Below, in pieces: positions 22,844 through 29,714 of a stretch of 41,450 nucleotides of DNA. The notes beneath the pieces are model-generated. The model made no database searches. It worked only from the letters and a program-made list of their open reading frames with translations, and was not told the origin of the DNA. The translations under genes were made by a program, and so were the position numbers. The stretch is from a virus. The number at the start of each line of letters is the position of its first letter. Positions within the stretch are counted from its first letter, which is position 1. The stretch covers positions 1-41,450 of the IMG/VR virus record IMGVR_UViG_3300047494_000103; one strand, given 5' to 3'.

Positions 22844-23200
22844 ATGCCGCGTAGTATCCGTTTTCAAATAGATGAACTGAATGAAGAAGCTGCGATTCTC
22901 GTAGATGAGGATCGCTACCGAATTCATTTTGATTTGCAGGCAATCTTTGTGTTTTATCGGGCGTTTGGTATCAACCCGGCGTTTGAGGCGATCGGCTCCG
23001 ATCCGTTTCGGATGGCGGCCCTACTCTGGACGGGGTTGCTGTTGTACACCCCGGATATGCCCGTAGAAACCGTGAAGAGCTGGTTCACAGGAAAGTTCAT
23101 GCTGACTCTTTTTGAAGGGACTCTCCATTCGTTCCGGATGACTGCGCCCAAGGCCGAGGAGGCTGGCGTAGAGCCGCAACCGGACCCTCTGCTGGCCTGA
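22844..23200 (+). CDS. Tail assembly chaperone, short form, 118 aa
   Basis: ATG 22844 after TTGGAGG. A small acidic alpha/beta protein (FDLQAIFVFYRAFGINPAFEAI, AALLWTGLL) of the length and position of lambda gpG-like chaperones, between tail tube and tape measure. Its stop at 23198-23200 is bypassed in the -1 frame, which continues to 23625. Confidence 0.8.
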   Translation: MPRSIRFQIDELNEEAAILVDEDRYRIHFDLQAIFVFYRAFGINPAFEAIGSDPFRMAALLWTGLLLYTPDMPVETVKSWFTGKFMLTLFEGTLHSFRMTAPKAEEAGVEPQPDPLLA

Positions 23201-23625
23201 GCGGGTATGGGTGGTTTAGACATCATTGGTCTCTGGCGCGGTACGATTTGCGTTTGACCGAGGACGAGTTCTGGCGGCTTACGCTTCTCGATCTTGATGT
23301 TCTCTATCGCCGCCATGTTCAGGCGCGTGATCACCTCGAAATGGTTGCTGGCATCATCGCGTCCGCAATAGCAAACTTCGGATTTCGCGCTTCCAAAAAA
23401 TGGGCCGAGCCTTCGGACTTTGGTCTCGATGCTGGCAAGCGTCGCTCCGCTTCAAAGCCCGGCTTGCAGAGCATCGAAGATATCCGATTTCGATGGGCGT
23501 CCGCAGCCGCGATCCGCATATCTGCGAAGAAGGAAGAGGTTGAGGATGCCAATGAGGCTGGAGGTGGCGGGGATCACGCAGATGCAGGCAAAGTTGAACC
23601 TACTGCAGCAGGCGGTGCGGGATGA
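23116..23625 (+). CDS. -1 frame extension of the tail assembly chaperone (gpT-like)
   Basis: The frame is open from 23116 to 23625 and lies one base back from the chaperone frame. It lacks an ATG, GTG or TTG before TTG 23248, yet the protein-like part begins near 23190 (GYGWFRHHWSLARYDLRLTE, then EDEFWRLTLLDLDVLYRRH). This is the usual G-GT arrangement produced by programmed -1 frameshifting. No canonical slippery heptamer is seen; GCCCAAG at 23146-23152 is the nearest candidate in correct frame. Independent start at 23248 is the alternative. Confidence 0.6.
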   Translation, partial: RDSPFVPDDCAQGRGGWRRAATGPSAGLSGYGWFRHHWSLARYDLRLTEDEFWRLTLLDLDVLYRRHVQARDHLEMVAGIIASAIANFGFRASKKWAEPSDFGLDAGKRRSASKPGLQSIEDIRFRWASAAAIRISAKKEEVEDANEAGGGGDHADAGKVEPTAAGGAG

Positions 23626-24037
23626 CGTCACCAGACAGGCAGTATCTGCCGGGTCTCGCGTAATACTCGCGGCAATGGCGTCCAGAGCGCCAGTGCTTGA
23701 TTTGAAGACAGCCAAGAGCACAGCGCTCGATCCTGGAGTGCTGAAGAGCAGCATGCGTATAAGTGTCAAAAAGCTACGTGACGGGTATTTCAGGGCCTTG
23801 ATTGGACCCCGGGAGAATGTGCAGTTTGTGGCTCATTGGGTGGAGTACGGTCACCGCCTTGTGAAGGGCGGCCAGTCTAAGGTCACTGCCAAAGGTTTGA
23901 GGGGCGCGGGGCGAGAGGTCGGCAGCGTGGCGGCCCATCCGTTTCTTCGTCCGGCCGTAGACGAGAGTGAGGCTGCGGCTTTGGCTGTGTTCGCCTCGAA
24001 GCTTAAAGAAGGCCTGAGAAAGGTACTGCAGCCATGA
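23546..24037 (+). CDS. HK97 gp10-like protein, 163 aa
   Basis: ATG 23546 is preferred for GGAAGAGG 14 bases upstream; ATG 23552 is also in frame. The pattern VAGITQMQAKLNLLQQAVRDDVTRQAV, ILAAMASRAPV, VLKSSMRISVKK, VAHWVEYGHRLVKGG and AAHPFLRPAVDESEAAALAVF is the full HK97 gp10 family signature (a neck/tail joining protein). It overlaps the chaperone extension by 80 bases and the tape measure by four. The gene normally precedes the tail completion gene; here it lies behind the chaperone. Confidence 0.8.
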   Translation: MPMRLEVAGITQMQAKLNLLQQAVRDDVTRQAVSAGSRVILAAMASRAPVLDLKTAKSTALDPGVLKSSMRISVKKLRDGYFRALIGPRENVQFVAHWVEYGHRLVKGGQSKVTAKGLRGAGREVGSVAAHPFLRPAVDESEAAALAVFASKLKEGLRKVLQP

Positions 24038-26580
24038 GCGGAGTTGGATCAATCGGGGGCGTAAATGCAGCCTTTGTTGCAGATACAAAGAGCTTCGACG
24101 CGTCGGTAAGCAGTGTCGGCAGGCAACTCGCAGAGGCTGGGACGCAGGCTGAGCAAGCCGCGCAGAAGGTTGCGGCCGCCGGGCAGTCGATCGATCGCAC
24201 GGCTGCATTGCAGGAGAGAGCTGCTGAGCGTGCTCGGCGCGCGTGGCAGCGTGAAAAGGTTGAACAGGGGCAGGCGATTGACGCCGATCGAGAGGCGGCG
24301 CGGGCGAAGGAGCTACTTGCTCTGAGACTGGATATTGAGGCGCGATCGGCAGAGCATGCAGCGACCGCCCAAAAGGTGTACAGCGAAGCTGTTGAAGCAA
24401 GCGTCCCTCATATGGCTGCGGCGTCCGGAGCGTTGCGTCTGTTGGAGGGCGGCACTCGGGGCAATATACGTGCAGCGGAGCGCTTCGTCTCAACAACTCT
24501 AGGACTGGCCCCGATTTTAGAGGCGGCGTTCCCTGTCGTTGGCGCTACAGCGTTAGCCGGCGCGCTTTATGAGGGAGGCAAGGCGGCTGTCAAATTTCTC
24601 GACAACGCTGTCAATCTTAGAGATGGTCTAAAAGACCTGGCAGCGACGGAGGTTGAAGCGACGAAGCGCGCAAAGGAATGGAACGATGAGGCCGACCGTA
24701 ATGTCGAGAACATCCTCCGTTTGCAGCATGGAGAGCCGGCCGCTTTGCAATATCGGATGAGTGTTGAAGGGCAGAAGCCGATTGACAATTCCGCGTACTT
24801 TCGAGACAAAAAAATCCAAGATCTTCCTTCGAATGTCAAGGATAAATATCAAGAGCTCTACGAGACCATAGCTCCGGAGGATTTGCCTGACAGACTTCGC
24901 AAAATTAGAACGGAGGTCCAGCAGCTTCAGGATCGAGTAGATACCCCGACCATGTTCGGCGTGAATGTCAATAAAATCGGGGGTTACGGTCCGAATGCTC
25001 ATCAGGATCCGGATCAGTATTTTAAGGCGCGTCTCGAGCTGGCAAAGCAGATCCAAGAACAGCTTGAGGCTGCTGATAAGGCCAGGTCCTCTGGCTTGGT
25101 AAACACCGGGGCGCAGCTAACCGATGCCGAAAAGAGGGAAGCCGAACAGCGGCTTCAGAAGCAGCAAGAGGCAGCCCGCAAACTGGCCGAGGCGCAGCGC
25201 AAGGCGGCGTCGGAGCAACTCAAGGCGCTCGAGGATGGTCTCGTTGCTGATCAAGCTGTCCATGGCAAGAGTGCAGTTGAGGAGTACAACTACTGGGGTC
25301 GGAAAATCGCCACTGTGCATGCACTTGGCGACAACTACATGGCGATGCAGAAGCGGTATGTCGACGCTTTCACTACGATGTCGGAGGAGGAGCAGAGGCG
25401 AGTCAAGGCCGCCGGCGATCGGGAAAATGAAATAGTTCGCTCGGCTGATGAGCAATTCGCCAAAGAGCTCGCCTCAAAACGAAAGTTTATTGAGCAGTGG
25501 CTCAAGCTCGAAGTTGATACCGAGAAGGGAAATCGGCAGGCCGCAACCTCCCGGTACGAAGATGTCCAAGAGTCGACGGCCGTCAGTGTTGAGACTGGCG
25601 CTATGTCGCCGGCAGAGCGGAACAATGCGCTCAAGGCAGGGCTCGAGGCTGAGGTTCGGGCGAAGATGGATTCGCTCGATGCGGAGTTGGCCGCGCAGAA
25701 GGCCGCCGCCGTCGAGTTCAAGGCTCTCTACGGTGAAGATGCACAGGAGTACAAAGACGCTCTGGCTGAGGAGTTGGAGCATCGCGAACAGATCCTCGAC
25801 GAGCAGAAAAAGCTTGTGGCGGATGCCTCGAAGCAAATGGCAACTCTTCAGCGCGAAGCGATATCGGAGGGCTGGGAAGGGGCCATCAACGATATGCGTC
25901 GAAGTGCTTCAGATGTCGACGGTCAGATCAAGTCGATGTTTGAGGGAACGGTCAGTACGGTCAACGATTCATTGCTCCGGATGATGACTGAAGATCGGTC
26001 GCATCGACGCGGTCTCTGGGAGGATACGGGCAAGCAAGTCTTTTCAGGTGTAGCCAAGACTGGCTTGCAGTTTGCTGAGGGAAGCTTACTTAAGGCCGGA
26101 CCGTTGGCTAAGCTTGGAACCCAGAGCAATCCGGTGTATACCCGTCCAGCCGATCCGCTTCCCGCTTTCACTGGCGCTTCTGGCGTTACATCTCAGTTGT
26201 CGGGCGGGAGTGCTGGTGGTCTCGGAAGTATGCTTGCATCGGCTTTGCCGTTTGCTGGTTTTTTAGCGGATGGTGGCAATTTCGCACCTGGCACCTACAT
26301 GGTCGGCGAGCGCGGTCCGGAGATCATGAGCGTAGGCTCGAGCGGATTTATGCACAACAATGACTCGCTGCGATCGGCACTCTCGAGGGACGGATCTGGC
26401 GGCAGTGGAGACACGCATCACCACTGGAACATCGACGCGCGCGGCGCCACTAACCCGGGCGCGGTAAAGCAGGCCGCGCGTGAGGCAGTTATGGAGGCCG
26501 CACCGCACATAATGGCGGCTACCGCAGTGGGTCTTCAAAACAGGAAGCGCAGCCGTCCCTCTATGGCATCGAGCGGTTAA
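24034..26580 (+). CDS. Tape measure protein, 848 aa
   Basis: The longest tail gene of the block, ATG 24034 overlapping gp10-like. It has an Ala/Glu/Gln-rich coiled-coil start (residues about 20-120), a hydrophobic stretch (about 160-190, PILEAAFPVVGATALAGALYE), long charged helices (360-650), and the common tape-measure end FADGG-type: FLADGGNFAPGTYMVGERGP, then MHNNDSLRSAL. It sets tail length and may help DNA cross the membrane. 848 residues at about 0.15 nm per residue suggest a tail of roughly 125 nm, by the general rule. Confidence 0.93.
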   Translation: MSGVGSIGGVNAAFVADTKSFDASVSSVGRQLAEAGTQAEQAAQKVAAAGQSIDRTAALQERAAERARRAWQREKVEQGQAIDADREAARAKELLALRLDIEARSAEHAATAQKVYSEAVEASVPHMAAASGALRLLEGGTRGNIRAAERFVSTTLGLAPILEAAFPVVGATALAGALYEGGKAAVKFLDNAVNLRDGLKDLAATEVEATKRAKEWNDEADRNVENILRLQHGEPAALQYRMSVEGQKPIDNSAYFRDKKIQDLPSNVKDKYQELYETIAPEDLPDRLRKIRTEVQQLQDRVDTPTMFGVNVNKIGGYGPNAHQDPDQYFKARLELAKQIQEQLEAADKARSSGLVNTGAQLTDAEKREAEQRLQKQQEAARKLAEAQRKAASEQLKALEDGLVADQAVHGKSAVEEYNYWGRKIATVHALGDNYMAMQKRYVDAFTTMSEEEQRRVKAAGDRENEIVRSADEQFAKELASKRKFIEQWLKLEVDTEKGNRQAATSRYEDVQESTAVSVETGAMSPAERNNALKAGLEAEVRAKMDSLDAELAAQKAAAVEFKALYGEDAQEYKDALAEELEHREQILDEQKKLVADASKQMATLQREAISEGWEGAINDMRRSASDVDGQIKSMFEGTVSTVNDSLLRMMTEDRSHRRGLWEDTGKQVFSGVAKTGLQFAEGSLLKAGPLAKLGTQSNPVYTRPADPLPAFTGASGVTSQLSGGSAGGLGSMLASALPFAGFLADGGNFAPGTYMVGERGPEIMSVGSSGFMHNNDSLRSALSRDGSGGSGDTHHHWNIDARGATNPGAVKQAAREAVMEAAPHIMAATAVGLQNRKRSRPSMASSG

Positions 26581-26603
26581 GGTGGAGTTGGAGGGATTTT
26601 TAA

Positions 26604-26873
26604 ATGAAAACCAAGGTCGTTGTAAGCAAAGTGGAAACACGCAAGCAGTTAATGGGTGAGGACAGGCACCTCGAATCTATTGGCTTTGTTTATTTTGTGA
26701 TCGAGGGCAAACGCGAAACACGGCTTTCCACTATTCCGGGGTCTGAGGAATCAATCACGATAATGATGCCCGAGGATGTCGGAGAGTTGGTCGTTCGTTT
26801 TGATGAAGTGACAGAATTGGATAATTATCATCCGGGTCAGCACTTCGTTTTGGAGCTCACGCCTATCGAGTAG
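26604..26873 (+). CDS. Hypothetical protein, 89 aa
   Basis: ATG 26604 with GGAGGGA in front. A small beta-rich, acidic protein (IGFVYFVIEGKRETRLSTIP, PEDVGELVVRFDEVTEL). No family is recognised. It is followed by a terminator, so it is the last gene of the tape measure transcript. Its AT content appears a little higher than that of its neighbours. Confidence 0.6.
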   Translation: MKTKVVVSKVETRKQLMGEDRHLESIGFVYFVIEGKRETRLSTIPGSEESITIMMPEDVGELVVRFDEVTELDNYHPGQHFVLELTPIE

Positions 26874-26913
26874 AACCTCAACGCAAGAATGCGTCGTACC
26901 TGGCGCATCAGCA

Positions 26914-26946
26914 AGCCCCGTCACTGCCTTGGCAGTCGGGGCTTTT
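26914..26946 (+). terminator. Terminator after the tape measure block
   Basis: AGCCCCG-TC-ACTGCC pairs with GGCAGT-CGGGGCT around a TT loop, 13 base pairs with a two-base bulge, followed by TTTT (26943-26946). Confidence 0.8.
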
Positions 26947-26971
26947 CTATTTCCGCGGAAAGGATCCTGCC

Positions 26972-27256
26972 ATGAAATTTGTAACCGCCCTCAACATGCT
27001 CAGCTCGCCGATCCTGGCGATCGTCGTGATGCTGCTCGGCTGTGTCTTCGCTGTGATCTCTAAGGTCTACGGCATTGATGGCAATATGGCTGCCGGCATC
27101 ATCGGCGCGGGAATCGGGCTGCTGACCGGCCAAGTGATCGCCACGACGCGTACGCACTTCAATGACGGCAATCCGGCCAGCGGCGCAACCTCGCAAGTGA
27201 CGGAGAAGCCGGCGGCGCAAATCGCGTCGTCGCCTGGCGCCTTTCCCTCTGCCTAG
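26972..27256 (+). CDS. Holin-like membrane protein, 94 aa
   Basis: ATG 26972 behind GGAAAGGA. Residues about 9-32 (SSPILAIVVMLLGCVFAVIS) and 40-60 (AAGIIGAGIGLLTGQVIA) are two membrane helices; the rest is a hydrophilic Ala/Pro/Ser tail. Size, two-helix topology and place in front of the M15 peptidase fit a class II holin. There is no family motif. Confidence 0.6.
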   Translation: MKFVTALNMLSSPILAIVVMLLGCVFAVISKVYGIDGNMAAGIIGAGIGLLTGQVIATTRTHFNDGNPASGATSQVTEKPAAQIASSPGAFPSA

Positions 27257-27323
27257 CGGTTCTCAAGTTAGCCTTCCCCCAACCTTTCAACCGCACGTCA
27301 ACCGCAAATCTGAAGGAGTCCCT

Positions 27324-27608
27324 GTGGCAAATCTCGCAACCATTGTTCTCGATGTCGAAAAGGGTGTTGAAGTCGGCGCCGCCGATCTTCTCAAGTTCCT
27401 CAACAAGGCGAAGTCGGCCGAACCCGCTGTTGTCGCTGCGATCGGCATCCTTGCCGGAGCTCTGACCGCTTCGCTCGCCGGTGTACAGGCTGCGGCAGGA
27501 TCCTCTGGGCTGAATCTCGCGCTCGACGAGCAGGCGATCGCGGATCTCAAGCTCGTATGGCCGGCCGTGCAGAAGTTCCTCGAGACGCTTGGAGTCAAGT
27601 TCTCCTAG
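27324..27608 (+). CDS. Hypothetical alanine-rich protein, 94 aa
   Basis: GTG 27324 follows GAAGGAG. The protein is an amphipathic helical chain with a hydrophobic centre (AVVAAIGILAGALTASLAGVQAA), then an acidic helix and PAVQKFLETLGV. It could be a second holin-type or membrane-associated component of the lysis region. No family known to me. Confidence 0.55.
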   Translation: MANLATIVLDVEKGVEVGAADLLKFLNKAKSAEPAVVAAIGILAGALTASLAGVQAAAGSSGLNLALDEQAIADLKLVWPAVQKFLETLGVKFS

Positions 27609-27617
27609 CTTTGTGCG

Positions 27618-27702
27618 CGGCCAGCGAAGGCGTCGCAGAGGCGGTAATCACAATGCTCTTGTGTAGATGTGGAGGCGTCGGTTCAAATCCGACTCCTGGC
27701 CG
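27618..27702 (+). ncRNA. tRNA-like element
   Basis: A perfect seven-base-pair closing stem CGGCCAG/CTGGCCG (27618-27624 with 27696-27702) encloses a textbook T-arm (GTCGG, loop TTCAAAT, CCGAC at 27677-27693) and a CACA/TGTG anticodon-like arm whose loop ATGCTCT would read GCT (serine). The D-arm is not canonical: a 5-bp acceptor plus mismatch results if the normal T-arm register is used, and no CCA is encoded. The following 100 bases hold more GC hairpins (GTGGGG with CCCCGCCAC; GGCCGG with CCGGCC). It is either a degenerate phage tRNA or a tRNA-shaped RNA. Confidence 0.45.
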
Positions 27703-27810
27703 AAGTGATGGAGCCAGGGTGGGGGAGCGAGGTACCCCGCCACGTCGGGCCGTCGTAGAGAGCAACCCGGCCGGTAGCCAATCCGGCCCGCGCAAACTTT
27801 AGGGCTGATT

Positions 27811-28038
27811 ATGCTGACAGTCCAACACAAGCCTCAAGACGACGCCGCGATGTCATTCAGCGAGATTGGGGAGCAAATCGGTATGTCGACCGCCGGCGTT
27901 CGGAAGGTCTACTACCGCGCTCTTCGTAAGCTCCGGGCCAGCATGGCGGCGATCGATGTTCTTATCGAACTTTCCGAATATCACCATCAACTCCGTGCGC
28001 GCTCGATCGAATGCCAGGCCGCTCGAGAGCATTGGTGA
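27811..28038 (+). CDS. Sigma-70 region-4-like HTH protein, 75 aa
   Basis: ATG 27811 after TTTAGGGC. Residues about 14-44 (MSFSEIGEQIGMSTAGVRKVYYRALRKLR) match the region 4 helix-turn-helix of sigma factors, with the typical SxxEIG and V-R/K-x-x-Y-R-ALxKLR spacing. There is no region 2. Such small proteins act as late gene activators in some phages. Its place inside the lysis/tail region suggests control of late transcription, but this is inference. Confidence 0.65.
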   Translation: MLTVQHKPQDDAAMSFSEIGEQIGMSTAGVRKVYYRALRKLRASMAAIDVLIELSEYHHQLRARSIECQAAREHW

Positions 28039-28071
28039 ACAAGCTCTCGCACTGCGAGGGACCAAGGTAAC

Positions 28072-28107
28072 TCAGCCTCCGGGAAATCTTCCGGGGGCTG
28101 ACTTTTT
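28072..28107 (+). terminator. Terminator after the sigma-like gene
   Basis: TCAGCCTCCGG and CCGGGGGCTGA form an eleven-base-pair stem (one T-G pair) around GAAATCTT, followed by CTTTTT. Confidence 0.85.
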
Positions 28108-28115
28108 GGAGTTTC

Positions 28116-28313
28116 ATGCCTAGCTCGCCAGTCACAAGTTCTCAAGTCGCACGGGCGTTCTACGACGCGTATCGAGAGGCGGATCCTTCTGGGATCGAGC
28201 AGCTCAATGTCCATGCCGTTGCGGAAGGTTTACGTGCAGCTATGAAAGCCGCAGGAGTAGCCGGCGACTGGGAGCCGGTAGGGCCTCAGCTCATCCAGGA
28301 GCGATCCAGATAG
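28116..28313 (+). CDS. Hypothetical protein, 65 aa
   Basis: ATG 28116 is five bases behind GGAG, which lies just after the terminator. A helical soluble protein (VARAFYDAYREADPSGIEQL, VAEGLRAAMKAAGVAG). No family is recognised. First gene of a unit leading to the M15 peptidase. Confidence 0.55.
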   Translation: MPSSPVTSSQVARAFYDAYREADPSGIEQLNVHAVAEGLRAAMKAAGVAGDWEPVGPQLIQERSR

Positions 28314-28322
28314 GAACGCACG

Positions 28323-28526
28323 ATGCTCAATATTGCCCCTCAACTTTCGCTCCGCGAGCAGCAGCTTGTCATCGCTTCCCGCGCGCTCGATGAAACCGTG
28401 CGGCTCTTCCCGGCGATGCCAATCGTGATCGAACTGTTTCGAAGCTACCTCGTGGATGCGAGCACTGACGATGGCGCTCTCGGTTTTCTCTTGAATCAGA
28501 TCCAGCCGAATGGGACGTTTCTATGA
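28323..28526 (+). CDS. Hypothetical protein, 67 aa
   Basis: ATG 28323 with AGGAAC upstream. Helical (SLREQQLVIASRALDETVRL, MPIVIELFRSYLVDAS), ends in an ATGA overlap with the next gene. No family is recognised; it probably functions with the neighbouring membrane protein because of the coupling. Confidence 0.5.
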   Translation: MLNIAPQLSLREQQLVIASRALDETVRLFPAMPIVIELFRSYLVDASTDDGALGFLLNQIQPNGTFL

Positions 28527-29215
28527 CCGCTCCGGATTACGCAAAAACTGCTCTTTATGTCGCTCTGACCGTTCTGGCGATGTGCCTTGGCGGCGCGGCG
28601 ATCATCCTCGCGCATGCCTTTGCCTTTTCCCTTGGCCAAGTCAACGCGACGCTGCATGAGATCAACCGGCCTTGTGCGGGGAATGGCGCAAAGGTCGAGG
28701 CCTGCGGAACCCTGGCGGATGTTGCCAAGACGCTCGGTACGATTCGTGGCACGGCTGGCCAGGTTGAGATCGCTGCGGTGCATGAGAATGCCCAGCTCGG
28801 CCGATTGGACGCTCAGGAAGGGCAGATCTATGCCGACATCCACGCGACGATGCTCAATACGCAGGAGCTCACGGCAAGCTTGACGGACACGAGCGAGATG
28901 GCCTCTGGCGATCTGAGGACGCTGAATTCGACGATTGCGGCCGCACAGGAGCCTTTGGCGAGGTCCGGGGCAGCCATCGCCCACGTCGATGCGACCTTGG
29001 GTCACCTGGACGCCTTGATTGAGGATCCGGACATAACGAAGCTGCTGCAGTCCTCGGCGGATACTTCTGCCCAGGTCGACGGCACGGCGACGGATGTACG
29101 CCTGGTCGCGGATAAGGTTTCAAATTCCTTCCTGCATCCGCCGCCGAAACATTGGTGGAACTATGCAGGCAAGGTTTGGTCGATCGCCTGGCAAGGCGCC
29201 ATGTTGGCGAAATAG
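28523..29215 (+). CDS. Membrane-anchored coiled-coil protein, 230 aa
   Basis: ATG 28523 overlaps the previous stop. One N-terminal membrane helix (residues about 10-36) is followed by about 150 residues of heptad-type helix rich in Ala, Thr, Asp (as in DUF948 or MlaD-tail-like proteins) with one disulphide candidate pair (C51, C62). A short amphipathic end (PPPKHWWNYAGKVWSIAWQ) may touch the membrane again. Its AGGAGG-containing end leads to the peptidase. A periplasmic spacer or spanin-like lysis role is possible but not shown. Confidence 0.6.
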   Translation: MTAPDYAKTALYVALTVLAMCLGGAAIILAHAFAFSLGQVNATLHEINRPCAGNGAKVEACGTLADVAKTLGTIRGTAGQVEIAAVHENAQLGRLDAQEGQIYADIHATMLNTQELTASLTDTSEMASGDLRTLNSTIAAAQEPLARSGAAIAHVDATLGHLDALIEDPDITKLLQSSADTSAQVDGTATDVRLVADKVSNSFLHPPPKHWWNYAGKVWSIAWQGAMLAK

Positions 29216-29224
29216 GAGGGTACT

Positions 29225-29668
29225 TTGCAATTGACGGAACATTTCACCGCCGAGGAGCTTGGCGTAGCCCAGGCGGAGCCACCTATCGTCGCCAATGCAA
29301 CCTGGCTTTGCGCTCATATCCTCGAGCCGATACGCGCGGAGTTTGGGCCCGTTCACGTTCATGACGGGTTCCGAGCGCCCGCGCATAACTCTGAGGTCGG
29401 GGGAAAGAGCAATAGCTTTCACCTCTATTTGCTTGGCGAGTCGGCGGCTGATATTGATGCTCTGCCTGCGGTGTCAATCCCAGACCTCTTCGACTGGATA
29501 CGACTCAAGAGTAAATTGCCATTCGACAAGGTGATTCTCGAATACAACTCCTCCGGCCAGCCCGGTTGCGTGCATCTTCAAGCTGACTCGGCAAAGTCGC
29601 CGCGAAGGCAGGCGTTCATTGGTTCGACCGGTGCGGGAACTTCTTACCGCCAGGTCGAGGTGCTTTAG
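29225..29668 (+). CDS. M15-family peptidase, candidate endolysin, 147 aa
   Basis: TTG 29225 stands five bases behind AGGAGG. The fold is that of phage M15 peptidases (HILEPIRAEFGPVHVHDGFR, then NSFHLYLLGESAADID, ILEYNSSGQPGCVHLQ): zinc ligands H66, D76 and H117, catalytic E106. It cleaves the peptide part of peptidoglycan. The H66-D76 spacing is three residues longer than the usual S-x-H-x2-G-x-A-x-D. It lacks a signal peptide, so it would need the holin-like protein. Confidence 0.8.
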   Translation: MQLTEHFTAEELGVAQAEPPIVANATWLCAHILEPIRAEFGPVHVHDGFRAPAHNSEVGGKSNSFHLYLLGESAADIDALPAVSIPDLFDWIRLKSKLPFDKVILEYNSSGQPGCVHLQADSAKSPRRQAFIGSTGAGTSYRQVEVL

Positions 29669-29714
29669 TCGTTCTCATCATCCCTTCCAATCTCAAACTT
29701 CTACGAGGATCTTT

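Noticed and set aside
27595-27830. Minus-strand frames opposite the tRNA-like element
   Set aside because: They show the FEPT-type peptide that results from translating the complement of a T-arm; no ribosome sites.
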